Under the pieces are notes generated by a model. It saw nothing but the letters and a program-made list of their open reading frames with translations. It was not told the DNA's origin and made no database searches. Below, in pieces: positions 31,501-45,006 of a stretch of DNA of 64,000 bases (its first letter is position 1; each line of letters opens with the position of its first letter). Origin of the DNA: Gnetum montanum (taxonomy: Eukaryota; Streptophyta; Gnetopsida; Gnetales; Gnetaceae). Location: the NCBI GenBank assembly GCA_015680685.1, contig MNCI01008992.1, forward strand, positions 59,879 to 123,878. The letters are read 5' to 3'. Position numbers and translations under genes: made by a program.

Positions 31501-33962
31501 ATTGCTTGACCTAAGTGAGGGAATCCAAGAGGTCTTGGCCACCCCCCTATTTACTACTTTTCTCCTCTTCTATTCATCCCAGAAGATAAATTTCTTGAGG
31601 AGGGATGATTTCAGATCTTGGTTCAGACCCTTTTTGGAGAGGCAGCGTAGACTGTGTGGTTATAGCAACATCCCTCTTTGGTGATGAGGGCATAGATGTA
31701 GGGGATGAAGACATAGGCTTGGAAATACCTGGGGTGGTACTTCCTCTCGAAGTCTCACCTGCAGAGTGCACTTCCCATTTTTTGGAATGAGAAGGTTGTT
31801 CAGTTGTCTTGCATGGGATAGGGGCTATTGAAGGAGTCAGCCCCCTAATGATAAATGGAGCTAACAATGTTAATAGGTGGGGTGGCATGGTTTTGCTAAT
31901 AGGCGACATGGGGATGGATGCCTGAGGAGTGACTCTCAGAACAAATAGTTGTTGTGAGCTTTGTCCAGCCACTGGTGGTGTTGGTGCACTAAGCTGAGGC
32001 ACACAGACCACGAATGACTACTGGGGTGGCCTAGGATCACTATCAATGCTGATGGTGTTGATAAAATAATCGGCATTGTTGAAATTAGTGGGGTCTATGT
32101 AGACATGTAGAGATTGATTCTCAGGGCGTACTGGGTTATTTTTGTCCAACATTAGTTTCCCCTGATCAATCATCCTCTGGATGTCATCCTTTAATGCCAA
32201 ATAGTAATCCATGTTGTGACCACATTGTTGGTGGTAGTTACAAAACCTATGTAGCCTAAAACCCTTATGAACTAAGGGCTCATTGGGCAAGGTCAAAGAG
32301 GGGTTCCTAAGGAGCTCACAGTAACACTGATGTCTCCTGATTTTCTCTTCCAACATCTACTTGTGTTGGATGTGCCCCACTGCCAATAGCTACTTTAGAA
32401 GTTCTGAAGACTTGAGAGGTAGTGGGGTATACCTTGAGTGATCTTTATGCTCAAAGTTTGGATTGGGTTGTGTAGACATCTTGGGTACAGGTACGGGAGG
32501 TTGCGGAGCATTGTCCTTCTTGGGTGTGGGGTTAGCTACTAGTGCGGCTAGTTTCTTGTTGTTCTTGTTACCATTGTTACTAGGTTTGGGCTTGACCTCA
32601 GTCACCACAGTGGCCACTGTCACTATTGGGACCTTACCCTTGTCCTTCTTTGTGAAGGTATTTTTGTAGGCAATATAGGTCGAGTCTTTGCTTGTCTCAG
32701 CTACATCCTATATACTCTTAGTCTGAGCGAATGCTTGACTAAGAGTGTGAGGATCAAGGTAATACAGTTTAGACTTGATGAAGTCATTTATTGCACCCTT
32801 GAAGATGGCTAGCAAATGGGCCTCCATGATGGGATCACGGATTTCATTAAGAGTTGCGCTCCAATGCTGGATAAACTTCTGGACCGGTTCCAAAGGATCC
32901 TACTTCACACTCATCAACTAATCCAACATGGTTTCTTCCTTTAAGTTATACTTGAAGCGCATTATGAACTAGGTGGGAAGCTCCTCTAGAGTTGAAATAG
33001 ATGAGCATGGCAGCGTGTGGTACCAATCCAAGGCTCTCCTGGCTAGAGACATGGTAAAGACACTTATAATCATGTGCACCCATTGTTGCAATAGAAGGGA
33101 TTCAGACCTAAAGGTAATAAGATGTGCATTGGGATCTCCCTCTCCATTATACTTCATGAAGTGGGCGAGGGACATCCATAGGGGTAATGTGAGCATGGGG
33201 ATTGCATGGTTGATGGGGTCATCCTGGTAAAAGTCCATGACTTGTACTATGTTAGATCCGACAGCCTTCAGGCATTCTATTTCCTCGACAAGGATGCTTT
33301 ATCTAGACCCTGTGACAATGTGGATTGTTGGGGAACTACCGAGGAAGCTCCCATTTGTGGAATGGCAGGGGTGGTAGCGTGACCCATTGGTGGTACCATT
33401 GGGGTGGCCCATGTGAACAGTGCTACTTGTGCTATCCACCAACCAATAGGTGGTGCTTTTGGGGTAGCAACTATGGATTGGGTTGTGGGGTAGATTGCTT
33501 GTGTCTTTGGTAGAATAGACCATAGCACCATGCTGGGTTGTACCATTTGTGGGGTTTGGTAGGTTTGAGGGAGAACATAATGAGACATCTACGATGGTTG
33601 TGGAACAAGCAAAGAAGTGAATGGGTCCACCATGTGGACAAGCCTGGGCCCATCGCAGTTGGTGCGATAGATGTAAACATAGGAATGGATCTGGAATTTG
33701 CAAAATGCTATGAAGCAAGTATGGTATGAACATGCTGCAGGGTAGCCATGATTGGGGCATGTTGCGAAGAAAAAAGGGATTGATGAATAACCTGCAGAGG
33801 AATGGTGACTAGAGTCGAGATAAGGATGTGGGCATTTTGATACACCATGGGCATGGTACAACTACCCATGACAAGTGGGATCATGGGCTATAGTAGCATG
33901 GCCATGATCCTGAAGGGAGTGGAAATAGTCAACGGATTAGTCTAGAATGACTAGGTAGGAGG
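31501..33962 (-). pseudogene. gag: Gag of element B (capsid, knuckle and proline-rich parts), cut by C
   Basis: From 33962 the minus strand continues the gag N-terminal part that begins beyond insertion C at 51337. Capsid pieces are 33238-32969 (YNGEGDPNAHLITF, SLARRALDWYHTLP) and 32893-32708 (PVQKFIQHWSATLNE). Positions 32623-32390 form a lysine/asparagine-rich linker. The knuckle piece 32356-32018 has CNYHQQCGHNMDYY, in which the last Cys has become Tyr. The proline-rich spacer is 32011-31574, with FVLRVTPQ and PFIIRGLTP. Overlapping frames in 33277-33861 are shadows of one decayed coding stretch. The many stops show this is an old non-functional copy. Confidence 0.8.
33958..33962. repeat. 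Target site duplication GGAGG, left copy
   Basis: GGAGG directly precedes the LTR start TGAAATACC of element C and is repeated at 50874-50878. Both copies lie in the gag of element B. Confidence 0.88.
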
Positions 33963-35551
33963 TGAAATACCCCAAAATTTGAAGACATCCTTGCTTCACC
34001 AGGCCATTGCAATTTGTTCAGCATTATGATAGTTCTTCAGGAGATGGATGCTCTTATGTTCAGACTATCCAATTCAGCAAGTTTTCTAAGTTAAGGAGCC
34101 TTGCTATGCTACGCTATGCCATGTAGCGTAGCAAAATTCAGAAGACATTTGCAGAAGCACAATGCTATGCTACACTGTGCCACACAATGTAGTACACTAC
34201 AACAAAAGATGGATAATCAGCCCCCTCACCCGACTCCAAGTCCTTTAGCAATGTCTCCTTCCATCAGAAAGCTGAGAACTTGGCCAAAATTAGGTCATGT
34301 TTGCTGCTACACTATGCTAAGCTACATGGTGCAGCGAGGCATAGCAATTCTATGAAAGTTGATAGAAGGCAACTTGAAGGGTGGGATCAGCAAGTTCACA
34401 AGTTTCATAGTGCAAAAGACAAAGTTTGCAGATTGGCGATGTTTTTACAACTAAGAACAAATGTTATGCTATGTAGTGTAGCATAGAGTAGAAAATCTAT
34501 GATCAGTAATCAAAACACTATGAAGGTCCCCAACACATGTAGCAAGACATAATGTAGATTTTGCTTCAAATTGATGGCCATGCTACGCTACGCTGTGTAG
34601 CATAGCACAACATGAAAAGATGCTATACTACATCAAGTGCTACACTACAAAGCATGGAAGGACATAGCAGGCAGTCACAAAACATTAATGCACCTCACCT
34701 AATTGCACCGTTGCTTTGACAGTGTAATTACAACATGGTAGGTTTGTAATTATGGCATGGCAGTTTCACCCAACGGTCATGCGGGCATGCGCAGCATAGA
34801 CAAGTCAGCATAGGCCCAAGGCATATGGCATCCAAACCACATCTTACACATGCCCTTGGTCCTATAAATACCCCAATGAGCATTGATATGTTTTGAATTT
34901 TTCACACTTTTGGCATCCCCCTTTTTACAAAAGTTTAGTTCCTAGTCTATTTTCTCAGCAATCTAGTTGACTAACAGTCTGGTTGGATGACAAGAAAAAA
35001 GTTGGCACTGTAATCTCAAACATTGTAAGATTTTTGTTTTGACATTATAAATAGTTAGCATTCTCATTGGGCATTCTGTTCTATTCTTTTCTACCACCTT
35101 GGTAGAACTTCGCATTGTTGACAACTGAGTCTACGTTCAAGTGCACAGCCATCTCATTCTACATGTCTTGGTTACTCTCGGGATCTCTGCACTACCTAGC
35201 ACTATGTAACCAATTGTATCCATTTTGATAGAGCGAGGTCATAGCTTCGAAGCAGTGTACTTTTCTAATTGCATTTTACTTTCTCTCTTGCTTATTATTG
35301 CATTTTACATTATCTTCTTTTCCCTTTGTACATTTTAAGCATTACTTCGCGCTATCAGTTTTGTTTTCAAATTACATGTTGTAAAAGGTTATATAGATAC
35401 CAAATAAGTCCTTGTCTGATCAAAAAGACCATTTAGGATGCCCCATTTCTGTTCCATCCAGCATGGCCCTCCCACGAAAATGGGGTTGATATTATCTACG
35501 GTTGACAACCCCCAGGCATTTTTCCAACCGTCGACGTTTTCGATCGCTGCA
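33963..35551 (+). repeat. 5' LTR of element C
   Basis: It runs from TGAAATACCCCAAAATTTG to CGATCGCTGCA. U3 (34090-34670) contains many inverted words such as GCTACGCTATGCC and TAGCGTAGC. The TATA box TATAAATA is at 34863-34870. The partner is 49253-50873. Confidence 0.9.
34863..34870 (+). promoter_or_regulatory. TATA box in 5' LTR of C
   Basis: TATAAATACCCC follows the U3 repeats. The same box is at 50152-50159 in the 3' LTR and at 52376-52369 (minus) in the B LTR. Confidence 0.7.
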
Positions 35552-35558
35552 GTTTCTC

Positions 35559-35577
35559 TGGCGTTAGAATGAGGACC
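35559..35577 (+). promoter_or_regulatory. Primer binding site of element C
   Basis: TGGCGTTAGAATGAGGACC starts seven bases after the LTR end. It is a decayed match to TGGTGCTAGAAGGAGGGCC of A. Confidence 0.6.
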
Positions 35578-35599
35578 TTTTGGTGCCTTTTCCACGTGT

Positions 35600-36005
35600 C
35601 ACGGTAGTCTTGTAAGCCTTCTACACCTTGATATGCATTAGTGTAAACGTGAAACTCATCTGTGGTTGTTTACGTGTCATGCAGTGTAGATCGGTCTCCT
35701 CGATAATTCATTAAGAACCCTATAGGACATAAAGCCTTCGATTGCTAGTTAAATTTTATTTTTTATGATAGTCATGTAATCCTTCTGTACCCTATCATGC
35801 ATTAAATTAAATGTGATACCCTTTTGCGGTTGTTTACGTGTTGTGTGGTACAGATCGGTCACCTTGACAGTTCCTTAGGAGCCCTGCAAGACATAAAGCC
35901 TCTTTTTGATTTCTTGCCAGCTTTTTTGCTCTTCTCATTTGCAAAACTACTAGCTTTTTGATTTCCTTGCTTTTCACATTTGCAAAATTGTCTAGCTTAG
36001 TAACA
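35600..36005 (+). repeat. Leader of element C with a 164-bp tandem duplication
   Basis: Two copies start near 35601 and 35765 (GGTAGTCTTGTAAGCCTTCT and GATAGTCATGTAATCCTTCT) and each ends with GACATAAAGCCT. Element B carries the same duplication with the same 164-bp offset (51700 and 51536, minus strand). No gene; gag starts at 36006. Confidence 0.8.
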
Positions 36006-38950
36006 ATGGCTTTCACAACTACTGCTGCTAATACCTTCAATGTGGAGGTTCCCATCACAGTTCAAGGTATCACTAGTGCCGAACAACTGCTGAACCCTAT
36101 GCTAGAAACATGTCAATCCCTCAGGATCCAAAATTGGGGACCTGATGGCTTAGCCTAGAAACATGAGTGCTATAGCTTCCTCTATGAAAAGGTTTAGGCA
36201 AACCTTCCTTTAGATGTACACAAACTTGAAGATAAACGTAGCTTCAAGTTCTCTTACTGTGACAAGAAGGAGTTTTTTCCCACTCCCGACACTTCCATAC
36301 CTTTGACACATACAAACCAAAGGCTTCTAGACCTACTAATCTAGTTGTCTAGGCTTAGGGAGCAGCAAGACACGATGTCTAACCAGGATGATGCTTTTTA
36401 GGATAGACAGGAGGAACTTGATTCCAAATCCAATGAGGGAGGTCAAACTAACCTTGTTCCTATCCCTCATACCCAGTCCTTCTAGGCCAATCTATTACCT
36501 ATCACTGCTCCCTTTGTCATCATGCCTATGCTCCTACAGCCTGTAATTATAGCTGCAATCAGTAGCCATGTCACCTTCTTGGCCTATCAATGCCCTTACT
36601 CTCCCATTTCATTTGCAACAACTATGCCTTCGCAAACTGTTTAGCAATCCATTCCCGTAGCACGTCACACACCAATCACGGCTACCCTGCCACATGTTCA
36701 TACTATACCTTCATTGTAGTCTTATGCAACTTCCAAGTCAATTCCTATGTTCATGTCTATTCCACCCACAGCGGTGGGCCTAGGCCTCTCCACATGGTGG
36801 ACCCCATTCACTTCTTTGCCTATTCCACAACCGTTGTAGATGTCTCATTATGTTCACCCTTAGACCTACCAAACCCTGCAAATGGTACAACCTAACATGG
36901 GGCTATGGTATATTTCGTCGATGACATAAGTGGTCTATCTGGCAGCTCAAACTGTCGTTGCTATGCCAACAACACCACCTGCCGGGTGGTGGACAATGCA
37001 AGTAGCACCTTTTGTAGGGGCTACCCAAATTGTACTGCCGATGGGTCAAGCTGCTACCCCTACCATTCCATAGGTGGGAACTACCTCGACAATTCCCCAA
37101 GCACCTGCACCATCGCAAGGTTTGGATCAAGTGTTCCAACTTATCCAAACTCTCACCAAGGAAATCAAATGTCTCAAGGCTATCATGTCTGACATGGTAC
37201 AAGTCATGGACTGTTACCATGAAAACCCCATCAGCCCTACAATCCCTACTCTGATGCTACCCCTAGAGATGTCTCTCCCATACTTCAAAAAGTACGATGG
37301 GGAGGGAGATCCCAATGCACACCTAGTTACCTTTAGGTTTAAGTCTCTCCTATTGCAACAATGGCTGCACATGATCATTTATGTCTTTTCCATATCCCTA
37401 GCTAGGAGAGCCTTAGATTGGTACTGCGTGCTTCCATGCTCGTCCATTTCAACTCTGGAAGAGCTTATGACTCAGTTAGTGATGCACTTCAAGTATAACG
37501 TGAAGTCAAAAATCACGCTAGAATAGCTGATGAGCATGAGGTAGGAGCCTCTGGAACTGGTCCAAAAGTTCATCCAACATTGGAGCATGACCCTTAATGA
37601 AATTCTTGATCCCATCGCGGAAGCCCACTTATTGGCCATCTTTAAGGGTGTAGTAAACAACCTTATCAAGTCTAAACTGTACTACCTCACCCATCGCACT
37701 CTAAGTCAAGCCTTTGCTCAGACTAAGAGTATACAAGATGTGGCTGAGGCAAACAAATACTTGGCCTACATCGCATACAAAAACACCTTCACAAAGAAGG
37801 ACAAGGGTAAAGCCCCAACAACCACAGTGGCTACTGTGGCAACCAAGGCCAAACCTAGACCTAGTAATAGTGGTAACAAGAGCAACAAGAAACTGGTCCT
37901 ACCTGCAGCTAACCCCATTCCCATGTAGGGAAACATGTCACAATCACCAATTCCAGCACCTAAGACATCTGCGGAACCTAAACCAAACTTTGAGCGTAAA
38001 GATCACTCAAAATACATGACACTGACTCTCAAGCCTTCAGAACTTCTGAGGTAGCTATTGGCAATGGGACACATGAAATATAAGCAAATTTTGCAAGAAG
38101 AAATCAATAGACATCAATGCTATTGCGATCTCCTTAGAAACCCCTCTTTGTCCCTACCCAATGAGCCCCTAGTTCCTAAGGGTTTCCAGCTGGACAGGTT
38201 TTGTGACTACCACCAACAATGTGTTCACAACACGAATTACTGTCTAGTGTTACAAGATGACATCTAGAGGTTGATCAACTAGGTAAAACTAGTGTTGGAT
38301 GAAAATAATCCAGTATGTCCCAAAAACCAATCTATTCATGTCTACACATATCCCATCAACGCCAACAATGTTGCTTACGTCATCAATGCCATCGACATTG
38401 ACAATGATCCTAGGCCACCCCTGTAGCCATTTGTGGTCTGTGTGCCTTAGCGTAGTGCACTAGCACCACGAGCGGCTAATCAAAGCTCGCAACAGCCATT
38501 CGTCCTGAGACTCCCTCCATGGGCATCCATCTTTGAGCCACCTATTAGCGAAACTATGCCACTTTTCCTGCTAATACCGTTAGCTCCTTTCATCATTAGG
38601 GGGCCAACTCATTTGATAGCCCCCCACCCCACATAACACAACTGAACAACCTTCTCATCCTAAAATGAGAAGTGCATTTTGTGGGTGAGGGATCATAGGG
38701 GAATGCCACCCAAGGTATTCCCAAACCTACATCTTTATCCCCTACACCTACACCTTTGTCACCAAAGATGAACATTGCTACAACTATGTAGTTTGTGCCA
38801 CCTTACCAAAAAGGGTCTTAACCCAGATCAGAAGTTGCCCCTCCTAGGGAAATTCATCATCTAGGACAAGTTGAAGAAGAGGAAAACATTAAATAAGGCG
38901 GTGGCCAAGACCTTTTGGATGCCCTCACTCAGGTCAAGAAAGCTCTAAAA
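36006..38950 (+). pseudogene. gag: Gag of element C, decayed
   Basis: The first ATG after the leader (36006) opens MAFTTTAANTFNVEVP, matching the gag start of B at 51337. An N-terminal part with RSFKFSYCDKKEFFPTP follows in frame with TAG stops. The capsid is in 37074-37526 (YDGEGDPNAHLVTF, SLARRALDWYCVLP) and 37587-37928. The knuckle is in 38058-38267 with CDYHQQCVHNTNYC, still a full CX2HX4HX4C. A proline-rich spacer (38400-38950) has QPFVLRLPP and PFIIRGPTH. Stops are mainly CAG to TAG and TGG to TAG. The shadow frames in 36590-37254 should be ignored. Confidence 0.82.
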
Positions 38951-39811
38951 TAGAAAAACACTACACTGAGCCTATATGACTTGATCATGACATCTGTCCC
39001 CCACCGCGAGGCTTTGATCTTCATGTTGACAGTGATTCCGATCAATGAAGACATGCTAGAAGAAGAGGAAGTAATCCATTCGGTCATGCTTTCCTCTACA
39101 CCTACAGAGTCTAAGCCATCCCAATTGACTTTTAGTGACAATTCCATTATGGAAGATCCCGAAAGGGATCAGGTGACCATGACACCACTTTTCATCATAA
39201 TTCGGGTCGGCCAACACCTGATCCGAAGGGTACATGTTGACGATGGGGCTACCATGAACATCATCCCATTCCCTATCATAGAAAAGTTGGGCTTGGTTGA
39301 CTAGATCAAACCCACAGCAACGTCATGTCTGAGGTCATTCAACAGGGCTCATGTCCTAGTGAAAGGCACAGTTCACATAGACTTCGTAGAAGCGGACCAG
39401 TTCCCCACAAATGCAACATTCATCGTGGTTGAGGAAATGCCCAGGTTTAACCTGATCTTGGGAAGATCATTGTTAGCACAACTTAGGGCTATCTCCTCAC
39501 CTATACACTAGGAAATCCACCTACCATACGTAGGCATAGAAGTGGTGATCCATGGTGATGAAGCAGCAGCATAAGCTATCAATAACATAGACATCGAGCA
39601 AGGCTTGGAAGTCATAACCTCTGAGAATGAAGCACCTGCTCATGTGCACATTAATCACTTAGCAAGAGAATCAGCTCAGCAAGCTAATTACCAAAATGAA
39701 AGCACATGGGTTGAGTTGCCCTTCCAAGCAGGGAACAATGATGTGGACAATAGCCTTGGAAAAACACCTCGACCCTACATTCTAATCAACCCATGGTGGA
39801 TCAAGAAGTAG
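38951..39811 (+). pseudogene. pol: Protease of element C with linker
   Basis: The segment starts with LYDLIMTSVPHREALIF. The retropepsin core has VHVDDGATMNIIPFPIIEKL, and after a TAG (where a codon for Gln is expected) VKGTVHIDFVEADQF, LILGRSLLAQLRA and IHXEIHLPYVG with one stop. The linker frame 39605-39811 ends YILINPWWIKK. That tail is matched in B and is about where a sense splice donor should lie, since RT resumes only at 45765. Confidence 0.8.
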
Positions 39812-39829
39812 CTACGCATAGTGTAGCAA

Positions 39830-40420
39830 CCCTACTGCTTTCTTCCCAGTTGCCATCCCTAGTGCATTCATCACTTTTCACTCTGTTAACATGCCATCCT
39901 TTTGGCATGCTACGCTATGGCCTAAAACTAGCATTCATCACTTTTTGCTTTGTTAACATGCCATCCTTTTGGCATGCTACACTATGGCCCAAAATGGCCT
40001 AAAACTAGCATTCATCACTTTTTTCTTTGTTAACATGCCATCCTTTTGGCATGCTATTCTATGGCCTGAAATGGCCTAAAATGAGCATTTATCGCTTTTT
40101 GCTTTGTTAACATGCCATCCTTTTGGCATGCTACACTATGGCCCAAAATGGCCTAAAACTAGCATTCATTGCTTTTTTCTTTGTTAACATGCCATCCTTT
40201 TAGCATGCTATGCAATGGCCTAAAATGGCCTAAAACTAGCAATGGCCCAAGATGGCCTAGAACTAGCATAAGTTACTAGTTAGTCATTGTTCAAGTTGTT
40301 AACGTATCATCTCTTTGGCATGTTTATGCAAAGGCCCAAAAAGGCCTGAAACTAGCAATGGCCCAAAATGGCCTAAAATTAGCATTCAAAAGCATGAACA
40401 TTTTATACAAAACGCAGCAC
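39830..40420 (+). repeat. Array of about 77-bp repeats with hairpin/TAAAACTAGC box (element C)
   Basis: Copies are marked by GTTAACATGCCATCC at 39885, 39952, 40029, 40105 and 40182. Each contains GGCATGCTACRCTATGG, then GGCC-6 nt-GGCC (for example 39986-39989 with 39996-39999) and TAAAACTAGC. It occupies the gap between protease and the antisense gene, as in A and B. Confidence 0.85.
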
Positions 40421-40553
40421 ATATGGAATGCGCAAGTTAGCGCAAAATCACTTTCTATTCCTCTTTTATTTATTCAAAATTGTTGTCTTTTAAACAATGT
40501 TTACAAAATTTGTTACAAAAATCTGAAATCTTAGAAAAAAATATCCCATGTTG

Positions 40554-43500
40554 TCATAGGTTATATCTGTTTGCATCATCTTCACCTTTCACTTCCACAG
40601 CATTTTCCTTCGCATTACCTTCCCCTACGTTGCCCTCTGTCGATTCCTCATTCCCTCCCTCTATGGACCTTGTGCCCTCATTTGGGGCCTGCGTCGTAGG
40701 GGTGAAGTGGTCAGTTAGGATGACAAACACAAACTACAATAGAGCATGAGCATTAATACAATAGAAAGTGAATAACCTGAGAAGGACCTACATCCATCTC
40801 AAAGGGTATGTAGTCCAAACCAACCTCAAGGCGATGCCAGACCTCCTCTACTATGATGTCCATCCAACGCTTGTTGCTTGGTTTAGCTTCCACAGCAGCT
40901 CTCTCCCTTTTAATGGTTGTCCACCTTTGTGGCTCTAGGGAAAAGGAGATGATTGTTGTCTCTCTAATGAAAAGGTCCACTTTCAGATCAGGAGATTCCA
41001 TAACCTTTACCTACTCCTTGAACTTAGCATAGGCCTTAGAAGTGTCAATGGCATTTATGAATGCTTTATATGTAAACTTCTTCACAGTAGCATCCCTGTA
41101 CAATTTACAATGGGTAGAATTTTCCCATTTATACATGTGTTTATGGTTTCTCTGGGATTTCCTCCATTCATAAAAGTTGGCACTGAGGTCTTTTAGGTCT
41201 TGACACTTCTAGGCTAGCAAGTCCATTTTCATCCACTATTCGATTATCTTGCAAGTGGCTTCAACGTTCTGACATGTGACAGTCCAAAATTTGGTGTAGT
41301 CTATTAAAATCATGCACCAGTCCTCATTATTCATGTCATAGGCTATGAGGAACTTGTTCCTCAACTTGAGATCCTTTACATCAGTGACCAGGTCGATCTC
41401 TCTCTGCTCATCCATTTGGACCCATTTCCACAGGTCCTCGTTGACGCGCTTATACACCCACAAGGAGCATGCTAAGTGCAAAACACATTTGCAAGCCTTA
41501 TCATACACGTGATGAGACACCTCGGTCAGGTCAGGTAGGAATATAGGCACAACACTGACTTTCAAAGGTTGTGTTGAGTCCCATTTGAGTCGAGAGACTG
41601 CCATGACACAAAGAGCGTAGCAATCACGTTAGCATAGCAAGAATAGCGAACTCAAGGAATTCTATCATAACAACATAAGAGCATCTAATACTACTACTTA
41701 TCTACATCAAGGTCTACCTGTTGAAGGTTATTGATCATGTCATCAATGATTCCCTACACGAATGTAAACTTGTCAAGGATCTCGGCCCATGATTCCGTAC
41801 GAATTGGAGAGGGTCCTGCAGCATCAATAGTAGTGCTTGTTGCACAATTAAACATATCAACAATGACTGAAATGGACTATGACAAGGTAGACATATTGCC
41901 AAACTCACTAGCATCCAGTTGCAGTCTCCCTTCTTGCTGATGTAATACGATGGCAGTAGCCTTGGTAGATGGCCCTGCCGAGTCTGCACAAGCCTCTTCT
42001 TCATGTGCTGGTGCCTTTCCCTTGAAAATACTAGTGCCCATTTTATTCAAAGGAGACTCTACTTCATCTTCAAAAGTGCCCTCCTCATTGGTAGGAGGAT
42101 TCTCTCTGATGACAAGAGCCCCTACCTTAGCAACAGGAGCTCCTTTATTCTTGACTGGGGGCCTCTCCTCTGAGACCAGGACCTCCGTGTCTTTATTTTT
42201 TACCCCCATCTTAGGAGCTAACACTTCTTCCTCGCCTTCTTCTTCCTCTTCCAGCAAAGAAACATGTTTTCATTAGCACAAAACAAGTTAGCCTAAAGCA
42301 GGTGCTACGCTACGCTACGCCGCCTAGCGTAGCATAGCGTAGTAGACAATGACAAAGTAAGCATTGAGCAAAAACATTTACCAATGGGGGGTTGGGTCCT
42401 CTGCAATTTAAGCTACAGTCTTCGCCCCTCCTCTTCCTCCACACAAAGGGTTTCCTTAGCTAGTGGAGGCCTCTTCCACTACAACTCTTTGGGCATAGTC
42501 TCAACTATGAGATGTTCCCCCCATGACATGTTACCAGCTACAGTAGGGGACATCTCTTCTATGTTGTCCTAGCCACAAACATTACGAGCCACCCGATCCT
42601 TGATCATCACAGAGAATGACTCCCCAATTATTTCTAGGGGATCTTGGGCCTGTGTGGTCTAGAGGATCTAGCAAATCCACAGCCTAGAAATCTAGTTGCG
42701 ATTTCACATGACCTAGACTCCATTCTCTTGAACCACCAGAAACTCCATGAAGCACATCAGGTAAGCTATGTAGAAGGCACAGTGTATGTTAGAATGGGAC
42801 TCTAATTTCTTGTAGAGTCCTAAAATTTTGGCCTACAAGCCTTTACATAGAAAGCTAGCCTAGTTGTAATGGGCCTCCTCTTCCATGACCTCATGCATTA
42901 TCCAAGCCTACTCAAGCCCCAGGACCTTCCCTTGGGTAAGCAGCTGGTGGAATGCACGAGTGCGGAAGACAGGGTAAATCTCCTTATTGGCCCCATCTTT
43001 AAACTTCTCCATGGGGAGCTCTTTTCACTCCTTGGCAATCCCTAGCCACTCCTAAATATCCTTCTTCTGAAGGGTCAACTCCTTCTTGCCCTTTGATCCT
43101 ATGAGAGCGCCATAGGCAGGAACACTGAACAAGTCCACAAACAGCTAGTCATTGATTTCAATGACCACCCACATGCCCCGCATGTGCATGTGGAAGCGAC
43201 CCACCTTTTTGGAAAAGGAGTTGACTAGGGAGAGCATTTTGGCTATAAGAACGCTCGGATTCAGGGCCAGGAATAGATCCATAATTCTAGCCTTTTGGAT
43301 GTTCTAGGCCAAGGATTCTAAAGCTGCACAGTTTATCCAGCATTGGCTTAGTTCTACTTCATCATATTTGAAGTAGATGTTTTCCCCTTGTGTCTTGGTG
43401 GTTACCACCATCACCTCCTGGGGCTTCTTCGCCCCTGCAGCAGTTTCACAAAAATGTTTAGCATAAAAACACAAAAAATGCAAAGATTGCAGAGACACTT

Positions 43501-45006
43501 AAGCATGCAACACTTACTATTTGGCCTACCAGGTCTATATGTTAATGGGAATGGCAGAAGTTCAACCAAAACTTGTTCAACTGTGACTGGGTTGAAGGGT
43601 TCTACCCACTCCTCATCTAGCCAACCTTGCCCCTTGCACTGATCATAGAGAATGTGATATAGGGCTAGGTAGGTATGATATTCACCCTCGCATTGACCAA
43701 TCATGCCCACCCATAGGTTCTTAACAAAAGAGAACTCCTATAGGGCTATCTGTGCTGTAGCTAGTAGACCCGAATGGTCATGAACTTCATCCTTGTTGAT
43801 GAAGAACCTGGTAGCAAACGCATATTGTTAGCATTAGGCTAGTATGGCCAACATCGCATAAACCTAGCAGAACAAGGCTACAAAACTTACTTGCCAGCAC
43901 AGTAAACAATTCCTTGAGGGTTCTGGAAGCACGTTGTCATAAAATGTGTGAGGAATAGTGTGTTATAATGGTGGTAGCAGTTGTACTCAGCCATATCCCA
44001 GATCCAAGCCAAATGCCTTAACCCTGTTGGGCATTAATTGGATCCTTCTCCCTACCTTCTCATAATTGCCCCGTCAGTCAGAAACCTTAGAATGCCCTAA
44101 ATTGCCCTAGGCAATATAGCTTCTGTTATGTCGGCCACCTCCTCCTCCTCTAGGGATGACCAAACGATCACACTAAAGTGGTTGAGGAGGAATTGTAGGA
44201 ATTCCTATGCCCCTTTTCTGAACCAGACACCTCACTCTCCCATACATATTTGGGGAGGAGGAACATTGGCCACAGGTTTTCTCACATGACACAGGACCCC
44301 TCTAATTTCTAAAATAATCAAGATTGGCCTTAGCCCCATCCTGCACAACATAACCAGCAAATTTTAGTGTCATGTATAAGTGCAATACACACGTAACGTA
44401 GCAATACTTAGCAGTCCATGCATATAGCATAGCATAACCCTCTTTTCGCACATAGCATAGCAAGAACATGAAAATGGTAGTGTAGCAAAAAATAGCCTAG
44501 CGTAGCAACAAAGTAATTAACCGTAAAAGGGAAATTAAAAATACACCTTGATAGAACATGTGTCGCACTCTCACATCACACATGGCCTAGCCCTCCCAAG
44601 GATCCTACATCACAACATTAGAAGATCAAGTAACTTAAACTGTGTGAACCCCCACAGTTATGACAACCACAGCAGTGGTGGTTTAAGCAGCCTTGCATGC
44701 AACGATGGCGTAGTGTTTATGCATCTACAGCGACCGAGACTGAAATAGCGGTGATGCAAAGGCCAAAACAACACAACAATATAAAACACAAATGGCTAAA
44801 ACTAGGATGAAAAACAAAAGCAGAGAACAACAGAAGTAGAAAATAATAACAGAATCACAAAAAAACATAGGGAGCATAGTAGCCTACTGGGTTAGTGGTG
44901 TGTTCTTCTGTGCTATAACACGTGCTAGTGTCATGCGCCCTACGGTTTACTTCACCTCCTCAACCTTTGCAAGGGCCAAATTCATGAGTTCCTTCTTTGG
45001 ATCCAT
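40554..45006 (-). pseudogene. Antisense multi-exon gene of element C
   Basis: Exon 1 (45006-44956) starts with ATG and encodes MDPKKELMNLALAKVEE before GTGAAG. Exon 2 (44340-43891) follows TTGTGCAG and ends before GTAAGT. It reads LIILEIRGVL, VWFRKGA, EFLQFLLNH, FSVIVWSSLEEEE, YNTLF and QNPQGIV, the HAD-like pattern with a clear VWSS. Exon 3 (about 43800-43530) contains MGMIGQCEGEYHTYL and GWLDEEW. A long exon (about 43390-42380) has decayed ARFL and KHFVEFLVV parts. Acidic exon 42257-41877 and 41604-40753 (LKWDSTQPLKV, EDWCMILIDY, EEVWHRLEVGLD) follow, then a last exon 40698-40554 (EGGNEESTEGN, stop TGA). It has fewer stops per length in some exons than the element's own RT. Confidence 0.68.

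Noticed and set aside
33277-33861. Several overlapping frames on both strands near the C insertion
   Set aside because: They are shadows of one decayed gag stretch of B that aligns with C at 36550-37200.
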